Below, piece after piece: positions 25,788-34,034 of a stretch of DNA of 44,508 nt. Numbering within the stretch: position 1 is the first letter of the stretch; each line of letters begins with the position of its first letter. The DNA is from JAJDIA01 sp031555145. Its GTDB lineage: Bacteria > Bacteroidota > Bacteroidia > Bacteroidales > Tannerellaceae. A model generated the notes under the pieces. That model had not been told where the DNA came from. It did no database searches and worked only from the letters and a program-made list of their open reading frames with translations. A program made the translations under genes and the position numbers. The stretch lies in the NCBI GenBank assembly GCA_031555145.1, contig JAVBUR010000038.1:1-44508 (forward strand), in the 5' to 3' direction.

Positions 25788-26809
25788 TGCAGGTTGATAT
25801 ATAGGGAAACAATAAACTGTTTTTCGGTATCGTTGATCACCAGTAAATGCCTGGAAGGATAGATCAGGTTGAGCCGGTGCCGGGTGTTTTCAATACCCAA
25901 TCCACTTTTTTCAGATATATTTTGCTGGACATCTACTTTGTTGTTTACCACGCTCAGTTGAAATTCGCTTTTGTTTATAGAGGTCTCAATCCGGATGTGG
26001 CTTTTTTGTTCGGAGTTTACACCGTGCTTGAATGCATTTTCGATAAAAGGGATCAGCAGCATGGGGGCTATTTGCAAGGCGGGGATATAGTCCGGGTAAT
26101 CATATTCCAGTCTCACGCTTCTGTCCAGGCGTATGCGTTGCAGTTCGATGTAATTGCTGATGTAGTTTATCTCATCTTCGAGGAGCACAAAATCCTGTTG
26201 GGTGTCTTTCATGGTGTAGCGCATCATCTCTGAAAGTTTATCGACCATATCGGCTGCTTTGGGTGAAGTGTCGATGGCTGTGGCGTAGATGTTATTCAGC
26301 GTATTGAACAGGAAATGAGGGTTGATCTGTGATTTGAGGGAAGCGATCTGTGCCGAAAGGCGCTCGTTCTCTGTCTGCTTCAACCGGTTGTAGATGGTCC
26401 ACATGATCGATACCACAATGGCTAAGAGCCACAGTGCAATGGCATTGATGATAATAACGGGGATGATCTTTTCAACGATCGGATTTACTTGTGCCAATGC
26501 TTTGGGACTAAGGTCGGAAAAGACGAATATCACGCCGATGAGTAAGAATACGGTTGCGACCATCAGTAATAAAACAACAAAGTAGAGCCAGCCGTTTTTT
26601 GCAAACAGGTATTTAGGGATAAGGAAAAAGTAGTTGAAATAGAACGCAATCAGTAATACGCTGCTTAGCGTAATACAGAGCAACAGATACTTGATATCGC
26701 CAGCCGGGTCTAACGAATTGAAGACCTGATCAGTGGTAATATAGGGGATTACCAGCAACAACAACCAGACTAAGGTGTGTATGGCAATGGTGAGCCGTTT
26801 TGCTTTCAT
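25784..26809 (-). CDS. LytS-type membrane histidine kinase
   Basis: 341 residues from the ATG at 26809 (MKAKRLT); an in-frame ATG at 26833 adds 8 residues of doubtful value. There are four membrane segments (about 5-24, 39-64, 74-97 and 115-139) and no extracytoplasmic sensor domain. A linker helix follows, then a His_kinase domain with the phospho-accepting His165 in SQINPHFLFNTLNN, and a HATPase with LLIPFIENAFKHG and a SGLGIENTRHRL G-box. The signal must be sensed in or near the membrane or come from a partner protein. It is co-transcribed with the LytTR regulator. Confidence 0.94.
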   Translation of the reverse strand: MKAKRLTIAIHTLVWLLLLVIPYITTDQVFNSLDPAGDIKYLLLCITLSSVLLIAFYFNYFFLIPKYLFAKNGWLYFVVLLLMVATVFLLIGVIFVFSDLSPKALAQVNPIVEKIIPVIIINAIALWLLAIVVSIMWTIYNRLKQTENERLSAQIASLKSQINPHFLFNTLNNIYATAIDTSPKAADMVDKLSEMMRYTMKDTQQDFVLLEDEINYISNYIELQRIRLDRSVRLEYDYPDYIPALQIAPMLLIPFIENAFKHGVNSEQKSHIRIETSINKSEFQLSVVNNKVDVQQNISEKSGLGIENTRHRLNLIYPSRHLLVINDTEKQFIVSLYINLQ

Positions 26810-26903
26810 ATCACGTTGTAAAACAAGCAGCAAATTAACGGTTTATTTCTTTCGTTCGCAAAAAAATGAGAAGAAGGAGGACAGTTTATAGACGTATGCG
26901 TCT

Positions 26904-27764
26904 TCATGTTAGTCTCTTTTTGTATCTCCCCGGACTTTCACCGGCAAGGCTGGTGAATAGGCGATTGAAGTAAGAGATGTTGTCAAAGCCTAATCCGTAG
27001 GCAATGTCCTTGATACTTGCTTCGTTGTCTATCAGGAGGCGTAATTGTGCTTTTTCTATTTTCTTCCGGTTGATGTATTTGCCGGGGGTAAGGTGCATCT
27101 CCTTCTTGAAGAGCCGGATAAAATGGTCTTTTGTCATGCAGCATAGTTCCGACAGATGGTCAATATCAATCGGTTGGTCAATGTGTTTGTGAATGTGATG
27201 AAGCGTTTTTAGTATGCGCTTTTCAATCTGTTCATTCTTGTACACTGCCTGAGCCAGGAAATGGGAGAATAGCTGTTTGACAATTCCTTGTGTTTCCATT
27301 TCGAAGGCAACGGGGCTTTTTTGTTGTAGCGCGATATTCCGGGCCATGGTGGAAGAATTGTCATACGATTGGGGGTCGTAATATTGCAACTCCCTCTCCG
27401 GATTTAGCTGGATGAGCCGTTCGATCAGTTGGATATCCAACAAAGTTGCCTCTACTTCGACCGGAAAATGAATCAGATCAAATATACTGGGATTTTTCCC
27501 TGAATCTTCATAAATATGGATATAGTATAACTCCAATGTACCGTCGCATTCATATCCGTGTTTTACATAAGAAGGTGTCAGGTAGAGATGTGACTCTTTA
27601 AGTTCAAAGACTCCATCAGACCGGATGATCTTTGCGGTACCGCTTTTTACATAATGGATGCGAATGAAAGGGCTGTTTATGTCTTTCCAATTCCAGTCGG
27701 CATGATGAGAAGCATATCCCACGTTCAATAAAATGAAATCTCGCTTTAGCTCTTCCTTGTTCAT
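26904..27764 (-). CDS. AraC-family transcriptional regulator
   Basis: 286 residues. The N-terminal ~130 residues form a cupin-like sensing domain (SGTAKIIRSDGVFELKESHLYLTPSYVKHGYEC), as in sugar-responsive AraC proteins. The C-terminal ~100 residues hold the double helix-turn-helix, with IDIDHLSELCCMTKDHFIRLFKKE for the first and IKDIAYGLGFDNISYFNRLFTSLAGESPGRYKKR for the second. It is divergent from the L-fucose-dehydrogenase-like gene across a 124-base gap that has promoters for both sides and a direct-repeat operator candidate, so it probably controls that operon, perhaps with fucose or a derivative as effector. Confidence 0.95.
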   Translation of the reverse strand: MNKEELKRDFILLNVGYASHHADWNWKDINSPFIRIHYVKSGTAKIIRSDGVFELKESHLYLTPSYVKHGYECDGTLELYYIHIYEDSGKNPSIFDLIHFPVEVEATLLDIQLIERLIQLNPERELQYYDPQSYDNSSTMARNIALQQKSPVAFEMETQGIVKQLFSHFLAQAVYKNEQIEKRILKTLHHIHKHIDQPIDIDHLSELCCMTKDHFIRLFKKEMHLTPGKYINRKKIEKAQLRLLIDNEASIKDIAYGLGFDNISYFNRLFTSLAGESPGRYKKRLT

Positions 27765-27783
27765 TCTCAGTGTGATTTTAGTA

Positions 27784-27791
27784 CAAATCTA
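27784..27791 (-). promoter_or_regulatory. -7 box (TAGATTTG, minus strand) for the AraC gene
   Basis: The plus strand reads CAAATCTA, an exact minus-strand TAnnTTTG, 20 bases ahead of the regulator's start codon at 27764. The candidate operator at 27804-27831 lies just upstream of it. Confidence 0.6.
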
Positions 27792-27803
27792 AATAACTAT
27801 ATC

Positions 27804-27831
27804 GATAAAGTGCAACTTTATACTGATAAAG
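27804..27831 (+). promoter_or_regulatory. Candidate AraC operator: two GATAAAG half-sites 21 bp apart
   Basis: GATAAAG occurs at 27804-27810 and again at 27825-27831, start to start exactly 21 bases, about two helical turns, the typical geometry of AraC-family direct-repeat sites. A perfect inverted repeat, ATAAAGT-GCA-ACTTTAT (27805-27821), overlaps the first copy. The second copy ends 28 bases before the aldo/keto reductase -7 box, where an activator would sit. Confidence 0.45.
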
Positions 27832-27858
27832 AGTAAAAAAAGCACGACCGACTATCTG

Positions 27859-27866
27859 TATTTTTG
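27859..27866 (+). promoter_or_regulatory. -7 box (TATTTTTG) for the aldo/keto reductase operon
   Basis: An exact TAnnTTTG lies 22 bases ahead of the ATG at 27889. No good -33 element is seen, which suits an activator-dependent promoter. Confidence 0.55.
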
Positions 27867-27888
27867 TCTTGTACAATAAATAAATCCA

Positions 27889-28821
27889 ATGGACTACAGA
27901 GAAATAGGGAAGACTGGTATGAAAGTGTCAGCTATAAGTTTTGGCGCCTCTTCGCTTGGCGGGGTTTTCCATCCGTTGAAAGAGGAAGCTGGAATCGAAG
28001 CAGTCTATACGGCAGTGGAAAATGGGATTAACTTTATCGATGTGTCGCCTTATTACGGACATTTGAAAGCTGAGAATGTGCTGGGAAAGGCATTGAAGAA
28101 TATAGATCGGAACCGTTATTACCTGTCCACTAAAGTTGGACGCTACGGTAAAGACGGTGTCAATAGTTGGGATTATACTGCCCGAAGGGCCAAAGAGAGC
28201 GTGTACGAAAGTATGGAGCGGCTACATGTCGATTACATAGACCTTATTAATATACACGATATCGAATTTGCCGACTTGGAACAGGTCTGCAACGAAACGC
28301 TTCCGGCACTGGCTGCGCTACGGAGTGAAGGCGTGGTGAAACATGTCGGTATCACCAACCTGAACCTGCGCCATTTCAGGTATGTCATCGATCATGTACC
28401 TGCCGGAATGGTAGAAAGTATCTTATCTTTCTGTCATTGTACACTGAACGACGATTCCCTGGTAGACTATCTGGACTACTTCGACGCTCAACATGTCGGC
28501 GTAATTAATGCTTCCCCTTATTCCATGGGGTTGCTGACCGAACGGGGTGCGCCCGATTGGCATCCGGCGCCGGATACATTGAAACGGTTGGCTGTAAAAG
28601 CGGCGGCTCATTGTCGGGCGAAAGGGGTGTCGATCGAACAACTGGCCGTAAGCTATGCAGTCACCAATCCCCGGATTGCCACCACACTTTTCAGTACTAC
28701 CAATCCGGAGAATGTACTGAAAACAATCCGCTATGCGGAAACACCCCTGAACATGGAGTTATTAAAAGGAGTACAGGACATATTCGAACCCGGATTCCGG
28801 GACACATGGGTCAATAGTTAA
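27889..28821 (+). CDS. Aldo/keto reductase, L-fucose (L-galactose) dehydrogenase-like
   Basis: 310 residues, complete AKR barrel. The catalytic tetrad is visible: Asp51 (NFIDVSPYYG), the Tyr at 55-56, Lys82 (LSTKVGRYG) and His123 (LINIHDIEF). The pattern DYIDLINIHDIEF and the FSTTNPENVLKTI segment near the NAD(P)-binding end fit the L-galactose/L-fucose dehydrogenase group, which oxidises the free sugar to its lactone in the non-phosphorylating fucose pathway. The context agrees: an AraC regulator is divergent and a fucose/rhamnose mutarotase and a FucP remnant follow. The stop at 28819-28821 touches the first residues of the FucP remnant, suggesting a deletion junction here. D-threo-aldose specificity is an alternative. 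Confidence 0.88.
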   Translation: MDYREIGKTGMKVSAISFGASSLGGVFHPLKEEAGIEAVYTAVENGINFIDVSPYYGHLKAENVLGKALKNIDRNRYYLSTKVGRYGKDGVNSWDYTARRAKESVYESMERLHVDYIDLINIHDIEFADLEQVCNETLPALAALRSEGVVKHVGITNLNLRHFRYVIDHVPAGMVESILSFCHCTLNDDSLVDYLDYFDAQHVGVINASPYSMGLLTERGAPDWHPAPDTLKRLAVKAAAHCRAKGVSIEQLAVSYAVTNPRIATTLFSTTNPENVLKTIRYAETPLNMELLKGVQDIFEPGFRDTWVNS

Positions 28822-29027
28822 TAGCATTGGAAGATTTGGGCAGCAAGACAAAAAGTGGTTCTGCTTTCCTGGTGATGGCGATCGTCGGGAATGTAGTGTT
28901 GCCTCCATTGACAGGGCATCTGATGGATATAAACGCACAATTTTATCATTACGCTTACATTATTCCGCTTATTTGCTTTATCTTTTGTGCCTATTACGGA
29001 TGGAAAGGGTATAAAGTTATCAATTAA
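28818..29027 (+). pseudogene. C-terminal remnant of a FucP-type fucose permease
   Basis: The frame is closed by TAG at 28815, so only about 69 residues remain. They read LIALEDLGSKTKSGSAFLVM, then a glycine-rich membrane segment with PPLTGHLMD, a last membrane helix (YIIPLICFIFCAYYGW) and the C-terminus KVIN. This follows the last helices of the MFS sugar:H+ symporter FucP (E. coli: NLGPDTKYGSSFIVM...MGFVSD...IPALCF). A complete permease has about 420 residues, so roughly five sixths is missing. The only start codon is a TTG at 28827. It is non-functional as a transporter. Confidence 0.85.
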
Positions 29028-29033
29028 AAAAAT

Positions 29034-29420
29034 ATGAATATGACAGAAGGTTACAAACAACAGCAATTCCAGGTTCACACCAAGCGCTATTGCCAGACAC
29101 TGGAGTTGAAAGACAATCCGGCATTGATCCGGGAGTATGTCCAAAGACACGATGAGGCGCACCATTGGCCCGAAATAGTGGCCGGTATCCGCGCTGTCGG
29201 TATCCTGGAAATGGAAATATACCTACTGGGTACCACCTTGTTTATGATCGTGGAAACCTCATTGGACTTTCAGTGGGAAGAAGCATTCGCGCGATTGGCC
29301 GATATGCCGCGCCAGGCAGAATGGGAAGAATACATGGCGTTGTTCCAGGATGCGGAACCGGGTCAAAGCTCGGATGAGAAATGGAAACTGATGGATCGCA
29401 TCTTCCATCTGTATGAGTAG
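29034..29420 (+). CDS. L-rhamnose/L-fucose mutarotase family protein
   Basis: 128 residues of the RhaM (L-rhamnose mutarotase) dimeric alpha/beta-barrel family. Signature positions include the Tyr-rich start QVHTKRYCQTLELK, IREYVQRHDEAHHWPEIVAGI with the catalytic His, GILEMEIYLLGTTLFMIVE and the terminal MDRIFHLYE. It interconverts the anomers of a 6-deoxy sugar in the cytoplasm. Bacteroidota fucose operons carry such a gene next to the fucose dehydrogenase and FucP, so fucose is the likelier substrate here. It starts 6 bases after the FucP remnant. ATGs at 29034 and 29040 are both possible starts. Confidence 0.88.
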   Translation: MNMTEGYKQQQFQVHTKRYCQTLELKDNPALIREYVQRHDEAHHWPEIVAGIRAVGILEMEIYLLGTTLFMIVETSLDFQWEEAFARLADMPRQAEWEEYMALFQDAEPGQSSDEKWKLMDRIFHLYE

Positions 29421-29482
29421 TCTGTAGTTCATCCTATCGTACATAAATACCATAAAAAAGACAGTTAAGCAAAAACATAAAT

Positions 29483-30466
29483 ATGAGTACAAGAAGAGAA
29501 TTTATAACGAAGATGTCAGTCGCATTCAGCTGCCTGGCATTGAATAGCCTGCCCGGCGAGGCTCAAAAGAAGAAGCCTGCCCGGGGAGTGGTTCGTTTTG
29601 GTGTCATTTCGGATGTACATCAGGATTTGATGCCGGATGCCGACCGGCGGTTGCATTCTTTTATCGATGCCGCCGGCAAGTGGAAGCCCGACTTTATTGT
29701 CCAACTCGGCGACCTGTCGCACGGGGAAAATCCGGATGTGATTAACACTGTCTGGAAACGATTTCCGGGGAAGCGATACAGCGTCATGGGGAATCATGAT
29801 ACCGACCATTCGACCAAAGAAATCGTCATGCGCGAATTGGATATGCCGGCCCGTTACTATTCCTATGATGCGGGCGGTGTGCATTTTGTCGCGTTAGACT
29901 TGAACTATATGCGGAAAGAAGGCGAGTACCTCGACTTTGAAAAAGGAAATTACTACAAAGCGAAGACGGAAGACCGCGACCTCATTTCCCCCGAAGAACT
30001 CGAATGGCTGCGCAACGACCTGGCGCAAACGAATAAACCGACAGTCATCTTCTCCCACCAGGGGCTGGATGAAGTCTGGCTGGGGAAAGGTTGTCCTAAC
30101 CGGGCCGAGGTGCGGCAGGTTATCAACGAGGCCAATCAGCGCGACGGACAGAAAGTGATCGCTTGTTTCTGTGGCCACCACCATGTGGATGCCTATCAGG
30201 AAATAGATGGCGTGCATTACTTCCAGATCAATAGTGCGGCTTATTTCTGGGCGGATCACGCTAACCATTATTCAAAGGGGCATATGATTGAGTATAAGGA
30301 TGCGCTGTATGCGTTTGTGACACTGGACCTGGATGCCGGCCAGATCCGGATCGAAGGGACGAAGAGCGAATTTCTTCCTCCTGCGCCGAAACCGGTTGAC
30401 TTTACCGGGGCGGATAAGGTGTTTCCCTATGTGAGCGATCGTTCCATTAAGATAAAGAAGTCATGA
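29483..30466 (+). CDS. Exported calcineurin-like metallophosphoesterase
   Basis: 327 residues. The N-terminus STRREFITK followed by a hydrophobic stretch looks like a twin-arginine export signal, so the protein may be folded with its metals before export. All dimetal ligands are present: Asp44 and His46 (SDVHQD), Asp77 (QLGDLSHG), Asn104-His105 (GNHD), His192 (FSHQG), and His232 and His234 (CGHHH). It should cleave a phosphomonoester or diester in the periplasm; the substrate is unknown. Its stop overlaps the start of a glycoside-hydrolase-like gene by 4 bases, so the pair may act on one phosphorylated or glycosylated compound. It lies 62 bases after the mutarotase gene. Confidence 0.9.
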   Translation: MSTRREFITKMSVAFSCLALNSLPGEAQKKKPARGVVRFGVISDVHQDLMPDADRRLHSFIDAAGKWKPDFIVQLGDLSHGENPDVINTVWKRFPGKRYSVMGNHDTDHSTKEIVMRELDMPARYYSYDAGGVHFVALDLNYMRKEGEYLDFEKGNYYKAKTEDRDLISPEELEWLRNDLAQTNKPTVIFSHQGLDEVWLGKGCPNRAEVRQVINEANQRDGQKVIACFCGHHHVDAYQEIDGVHYFQINSAAYFWADHANHYSKGHMIEYKDALYAFVTLDLDAGQIRIEGTKSEFLPPAPKPVDFTGADKVFPYVSDRSIKIKKS

Positions 30467-32130
30467 AACATACATTTTCAACAGCTAGCCTGCTTATAAT
30501 CGCCTGTGCATTATCTGGTACAGCCTTCGGGCAAATTACCGAGCGCGAACGTCCTGCGGAGTGGACTAATCTGGTGAAAGGTGCCCGGTTTATGGATCGG
30601 TTTTTACCCATGAAAGGGAATGTACTGTCATCGGATATCTGGGGCACAGCCGGTGTGCTCCCCCGTTATACAGACAATGGCATCGAAGACCGGATCTGGT
30701 CGTATTGGGGAGGAAATATTAAGAAAGGGACAGACGGTAAATACCACCTCCTGGTCTGTGGCTGGTTGGAATCTTCCGCCAAGGGACATATGGAATGGCC
30801 TAATTCAATGGTGTTCAATACCGTCAGCGACAACCTGACCGGTCCCTTCAAACTCCGGAATATGATCGGGCGTGGGCATAACCCGGAAGTCTATCAACTG
30901 AAAGACGGCCGCTATGTGCTCTATGTGATTGACGGTCGTTATGTATCGGACGATCTGAACGGAAAATGGGAGTATGGTAAATTCGATTTCAATCCCCGGG
31001 ATCGTCGGATTATCGAAGGATTGTCTAATCTCACGTTTGCCCAACGTGAAGACGGCTCCTATCTCATGGTATGCCGTGGAGGTGGCGTCTGGATCAGCCG
31101 CGACGGACTTTCCGCCTACAACCAGATTACCGACAAGCGTGTCTACCCTCCCGTCGAAGGTGAGTTCGAAGACCCTGTCGTCTGGCGCGACCACATCCAA
31201 TACCATCTGATTGTAAACGACTGGCTGGGTCGCATCGCCTTCTACCTTCGTTCGAAAGACGGGATCAACTGGGTCACCGATCCGGGTGAAGCCTATATGC
31301 CGGGCGTTGCCGTACATGCCGACGGTACGCAGGAAGACTGGTTTAAATACGAACGGATCAAGATTTATCAAGATAACTATGGACGGGCGATCCAAGCCAA
31401 CTTCGCCGTGATCGATACGCTCAAGACGGAAGATCGGCCGTACGACAACCATAGCTCGAAAAACATCGGTATCCCCCTCAACCCCGGTGTATTGCTGACG
31501 TTGGTCGCTTCACAGCCAATCACCCCGAAGACAAAGCAAATCCACCTACGCATCAAAGCCGAAGAAGGATTCAACCCGCAAACCGATATCAATATTCCTT
31601 CCCTGCGCTTCGGCGCCTCTACGGAAGTCAACTTCGGTCGGGGATGCACCGTGTTGGATACCCGCAACGACGGGAAAGACCTTATCGTCATCTTCGACGG
31701 TAAGGGCAACGGCTTCACCCCGGACGAGTTTGCCCCGAAGCTGATCGGCCGCTACACCAACGGCCGTATGCTCTACGGATATACCCGCCTGCCGTTTGGT
31801 GTAGACTACGACGAACCGGTGCTCTCCGCCCGTGCTCCTTCCTTTACCGGCATCGACAATAAATGGAACTGCTCGGTCGACGTCGAAAACTTCGGCCAGG
31901 TGGCCTCCCAAGCCGTTTCCCTGAAGGTTGAGTATATCAAAGACGGCAAGCCTATCGCTGTCGCTACCGGCAAAGTACCCGCTTTGCCACCGTATGCGAA
32001 AACCAATTTGTCACTCACCTGCAAGAAAATAGCGTTTGAGGAAGGAACAACCTACGACTTCCTTGTCACCCTCTACTCCGGCAACAAAACATACTCCACC
32101 TTCAGCGTAAAGAAAAAGATCGCGGAGTAA
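30463..32130 (+). CDS. Secreted beta-propeller glycoside-hydrolase-like protein
   Basis: 555 residues, signal peptide cleaved near GTAFGQ (~23). Residues ~50-320 show propeller-like repeats typical of GH43/GH32/GH117-type enzymes: IWSYWGGNIKKGTDGKYHLLVCGW, GRGHNPEVYQLKDGRYVLYVID, SNLTFAQREDGSYLMVCRGGGVWISRDG and EFEDPVVWRDHIQYHLIVNDWLG, with regularly spaced acidic residues that could be catalytic. A beta-rich region follows. The C-terminal ~110 residues look like an Ig-like domain (CSVDVENFGQ...YDFLVTLYSG). The exact family and sugar are not certain. The ATGA overlap with the metallophosphoesterase indicates coupled expression. Confidence 0.72.
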   Translation: MKHTFSTASLLIIACALSGTAFGQITERERPAEWTNLVKGARFMDRFLPMKGNVLSSDIWGTAGVLPRYTDNGIEDRIWSYWGGNIKKGTDGKYHLLVCGWLESSAKGHMEWPNSMVFNTVSDNLTGPFKLRNMIGRGHNPEVYQLKDGRYVLYVIDGRYVSDDLNGKWEYGKFDFNPRDRRIIEGLSNLTFAQREDGSYLMVCRGGGVWISRDGLSAYNQITDKRVYPPVEGEFEDPVVWRDHIQYHLIVNDWLGRIAFYLRSKDGINWVTDPGEAYMPGVAVHADGTQEDWFKYERIKIYQDNYGRAIQANFAVIDTLKTEDRPYDNHSSKNIGIPLNPGVLLTLVASQPITPKTKQIHLRIKAEEGFNPQTDINIPSLRFGASTEVNFGRGCTVLDTRNDGKDLIVIFDGKGNGFTPDEFAPKLIGRYTNGRMLYGYTRLPFGVDYDEPVLSARAPSFTGIDNKWNCSVDVENFGQVASQAVSLKVEYIKDGKPIAVATGKVPALPPYAKTNLSLTCKKIAFEEGTTYDFLVTLYSGNKTYSTFSVKKKIAE

Positions 32131-32204
32131 GTGCCCCTCTTCCATGCCGCATCTTCAAACTTGTTTTGTTTAACGGAATGTGGGTGAATTCGATTAGTAA
32201 GCGT

Positions 32205-32212
32205 TATATTTG
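32205..32212 (+). promoter_or_regulatory. -7 box (TATATTTG) for the ECF sigma gene
   Basis: An exact TAnnTTTG lies 21 bases ahead of the ATG at 32234, in the 103-base gap after the glycoside-hydrolase-like gene. This makes the sigma/FecR pair, and possibly the whole locus, independent of the upstream genes. Confidence 0.6.
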
Positions 32213-32233
32213 TGGCGTTATAAGTAGGCCCGG

Positions 32234-32794
32234 ATGGAAAAAGCATCAGATATTGACGTACTGAACCAGTTGTTTACCAACTACCGGAACGGATTCATAC
32301 GATTTGCTTATTCGTATGTACGTGACCAGTTTGTGGCGGAAGACTTCACCGTTGAATCTTTGATGGTATTCTGGGAAAACCGCCAGAAGCTGGATCCTGC
32401 TATTAACCCGCCGGCTTATGTACTTACTGTCTTAAAGAACAAATGCCTCAACTATCTTCAACATCTTCAGGTCCGGCAGAATGTAACGGAGTTGCTGATG
32501 GATAGTGCCCGACAGGAACTGAATATTCGCATCTCTACCCTCGAAGCCTGTGACCCCAATGAACTGTTTTCTGCCGAAATACAAGAAATTGTTCAACAGA
32601 CGCTGCTACAGTTGCCGGAAAAAACTCGACTTATCTTTAAGATGAGCCGGGAAGAAAACCTGACCAACGCACAGATCGCCGAACAGATGGACCTCAGTAA
32701 AAAAAGCATCGAAGCCCATATCACCAGAGCCCTTCAGGCACTTCGTTCCGCATTGAAAGAGTATGGGATGTCCGTCCTTATTTTCTACCTGTAA
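32234..32794 (+). CDS. ECF-type RNA polymerase sigma factor
   Basis: 186 residues. Region 2 spans ~20-85 (RFAYSYVRDQFVAEDFTVESLMVFWENR) and region 4 spans ~120-175 (LLQLPEKTRLIFKMSREENLTNAQIAEQMDLSKKSIEAHITRALQALRSAL), with no region 1 or 3. It is the class paired with FecR anti-sigma factors and SusC transducers in Bacteroidota, and would direct RNA polymerase to the susC promoter when the glycan is bound outside. The FecR gene follows 116 bases later. Confidence 0.94.
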   Translation: MEKASDIDVLNQLFTNYRNGFIRFAYSYVRDQFVAEDFTVESLMVFWENRQKLDPAINPPAYVLTVLKNKCLNYLQHLQVRQNVTELLMDSARQELNIRISTLEACDPNELFSAEIQEIVQQTLLQLPEKTRLIFKMSREENLTNAQIAEQMDLSKKSIEAHITRALQALRSALKEYGMSVLIFYL

Positions 32795-32910
32795 TTCCTT
32801 TTCTCACGATTTTTTTTAAAAAAAGCACTTTTTGAATAGGGTTTCGAGCCGCTCAACTGTAAATAGTATGAAGGGGAGGAAAACGTGCCTGCTTCACAAC
32901 ACGAAAGAAA

Positions 32911-33855
32911 ATGGATAAACATATACTATATAAATTCTTTGCCGGAAACACTTCGGAAGAGGAAACCGTACAGGTGTTGAACTGGATGAAAGAATCGGAG
33001 GAGCACAAAGAGGAACTTTTCCGTGAACGCCGGTTGTTCAATGCGGTCTTGCTGACACCAGACGATCCGGTTTCTGCCTACTCTCCCCGGTCGTCCGGGA
33101 AATGGCGACCGATGCTTATACAGATCGGTTCGGTTGCCGCCGCGGTAGCTATTACGATGATTCTGTCTTATTATTATTTCAAGGCTTCGGTTAATCCTCT
33201 TCCGGAAAAAACCATGAATACGATTACAGTACCTGCCGGACAACGGGTAAACCTGACGCTTGGCGATGGCACAAACATCTGGCTGAATGCCCGTACTACC
33301 TTCCGCTATCCTACCTCTTTCCAGGCCGGGCAACGCGAAGTCTTTATCGACGGTGAAGCTTATTTTGACGTAACCCACGATACACAACATCCCTTTATTG
33401 TAAACACCGACAACTACAAGGTGAAAGTACTGGGTACGCAATTCAATATCCAGGCCTATTCGGAAAACGGACAATTCGAGACCGCCCTGATGCAGGGAAG
33501 CGTGGAAGTTGCATCTGCTGCCGATGCCAGCCAATTGGTCGCGCTGCAACCCAACCAGACTGTATCGGTCAAAGACAACCAGTTCGTCCTTGCCTCCATC
33601 TCCGACTTCGATATTTATCGTTGGAAAGAAGGACTGATCTGCTTTAAGAACCAATCGTTCGACCAGATCATCCGGGAATTTGAGAAGGTATACGGTGTAC
33701 AGATCGTTGTTCAGAATACCCAGGTACTAAAGCGTATGTACACAGGTAAGTTCCGCCAGTCGGACGGCGTCATGCATGCATTGCGTGCTTTGCAACTCAA
33801 TATCTCTTTCAAGTTTGAACGGGATGATGAGGAAAATATCGTTTACATCAAGTAA
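32911..33855 (+). CDS. FecR-family anti-sigma factor
   Basis: 314 residues. The first ~65 are cytoplasmic and start MDKHILYKFFAGNTSEEETVQVLNWMKE, the sigma-binding part. One membrane segment spans ~69-90. The periplasmic FecR domain (~105-205) has VPAGQRVNLTLGDGTNIWLNARTTFRYP and GEAYFDVTHDTQHPFIVNTDNYKVKVLGTQFNI. The C-terminal ~70 residues (GLICFKNQSFDQIIREFEKVYGVQIVV...TGKFRQSDGVMHALRAL) are the secretin/STN-like domain common in this phylum. It should receive the signal from the STN domain of the SusC protein two genes on, releasing the sigma factor. Confidence 0.95.
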   Translation: MDKHILYKFFAGNTSEEETVQVLNWMKESEEHKEELFRERRLFNAVLLTPDDPVSAYSPRSSGKWRPMLIQIGSVAAAVAITMILSYYYFKASVNPLPEKTMNTITVPAGQRVNLTLGDGTNIWLNARTTFRYPTSFQAGQREVFIDGEAYFDVTHDTQHPFIVNTDNYKVKVLGTQFNIQAYSENGQFETALMQGSVEVASAADASQLVALQPNQTVSVKDNQFVLASISDFDIYRWKEGLICFKNQSFDQIIREFEKVYGVQIVVQNTQVLKRMYTGKFRQSDGVMHALRALQLNISFKFERDDEENIVYIK

Positions 33856-33953
33856 TGGGAAGTGGTCACGTCACAGAAAAACCTACAATAGAACAGTTTG
33901 TATAATCTTAAATCATAATAGCCTATGGTATAAAAAAGCGAATAAACGAAAAA

Positions 33954-33981
33954 GCCGGTAAACGCGCCAACGTCTACCGGC
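33954..33981. repeat. Inverted repeat GCCGGTA/TACCGGC before susC
   Basis: Exact 7-bp arms (33954-33960 and 33975-33981) are separated by 14 bases, in the 179-base gap between the FecR and SusC genes. No T-run follows, so it is not a convincing terminator; it could be an operator or leader structure. No TAnnTTTG box is present in this gap, which would suit an ECF-dependent promoter. Confidence 0.4.
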
Positions 33982-34034
33982 CTGCAATTAACACAATCTC
34001 ACACTGTATTAATAACATAAAACATTACAAATGT

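Noticed and set aside
33954..33981. Inverted repeat before susC as a terminator of the FecR transcript
   Set aside because: The stem is only 7 bp, the loop is 14 bases and no T-run follows. It is kept as a repeat only.
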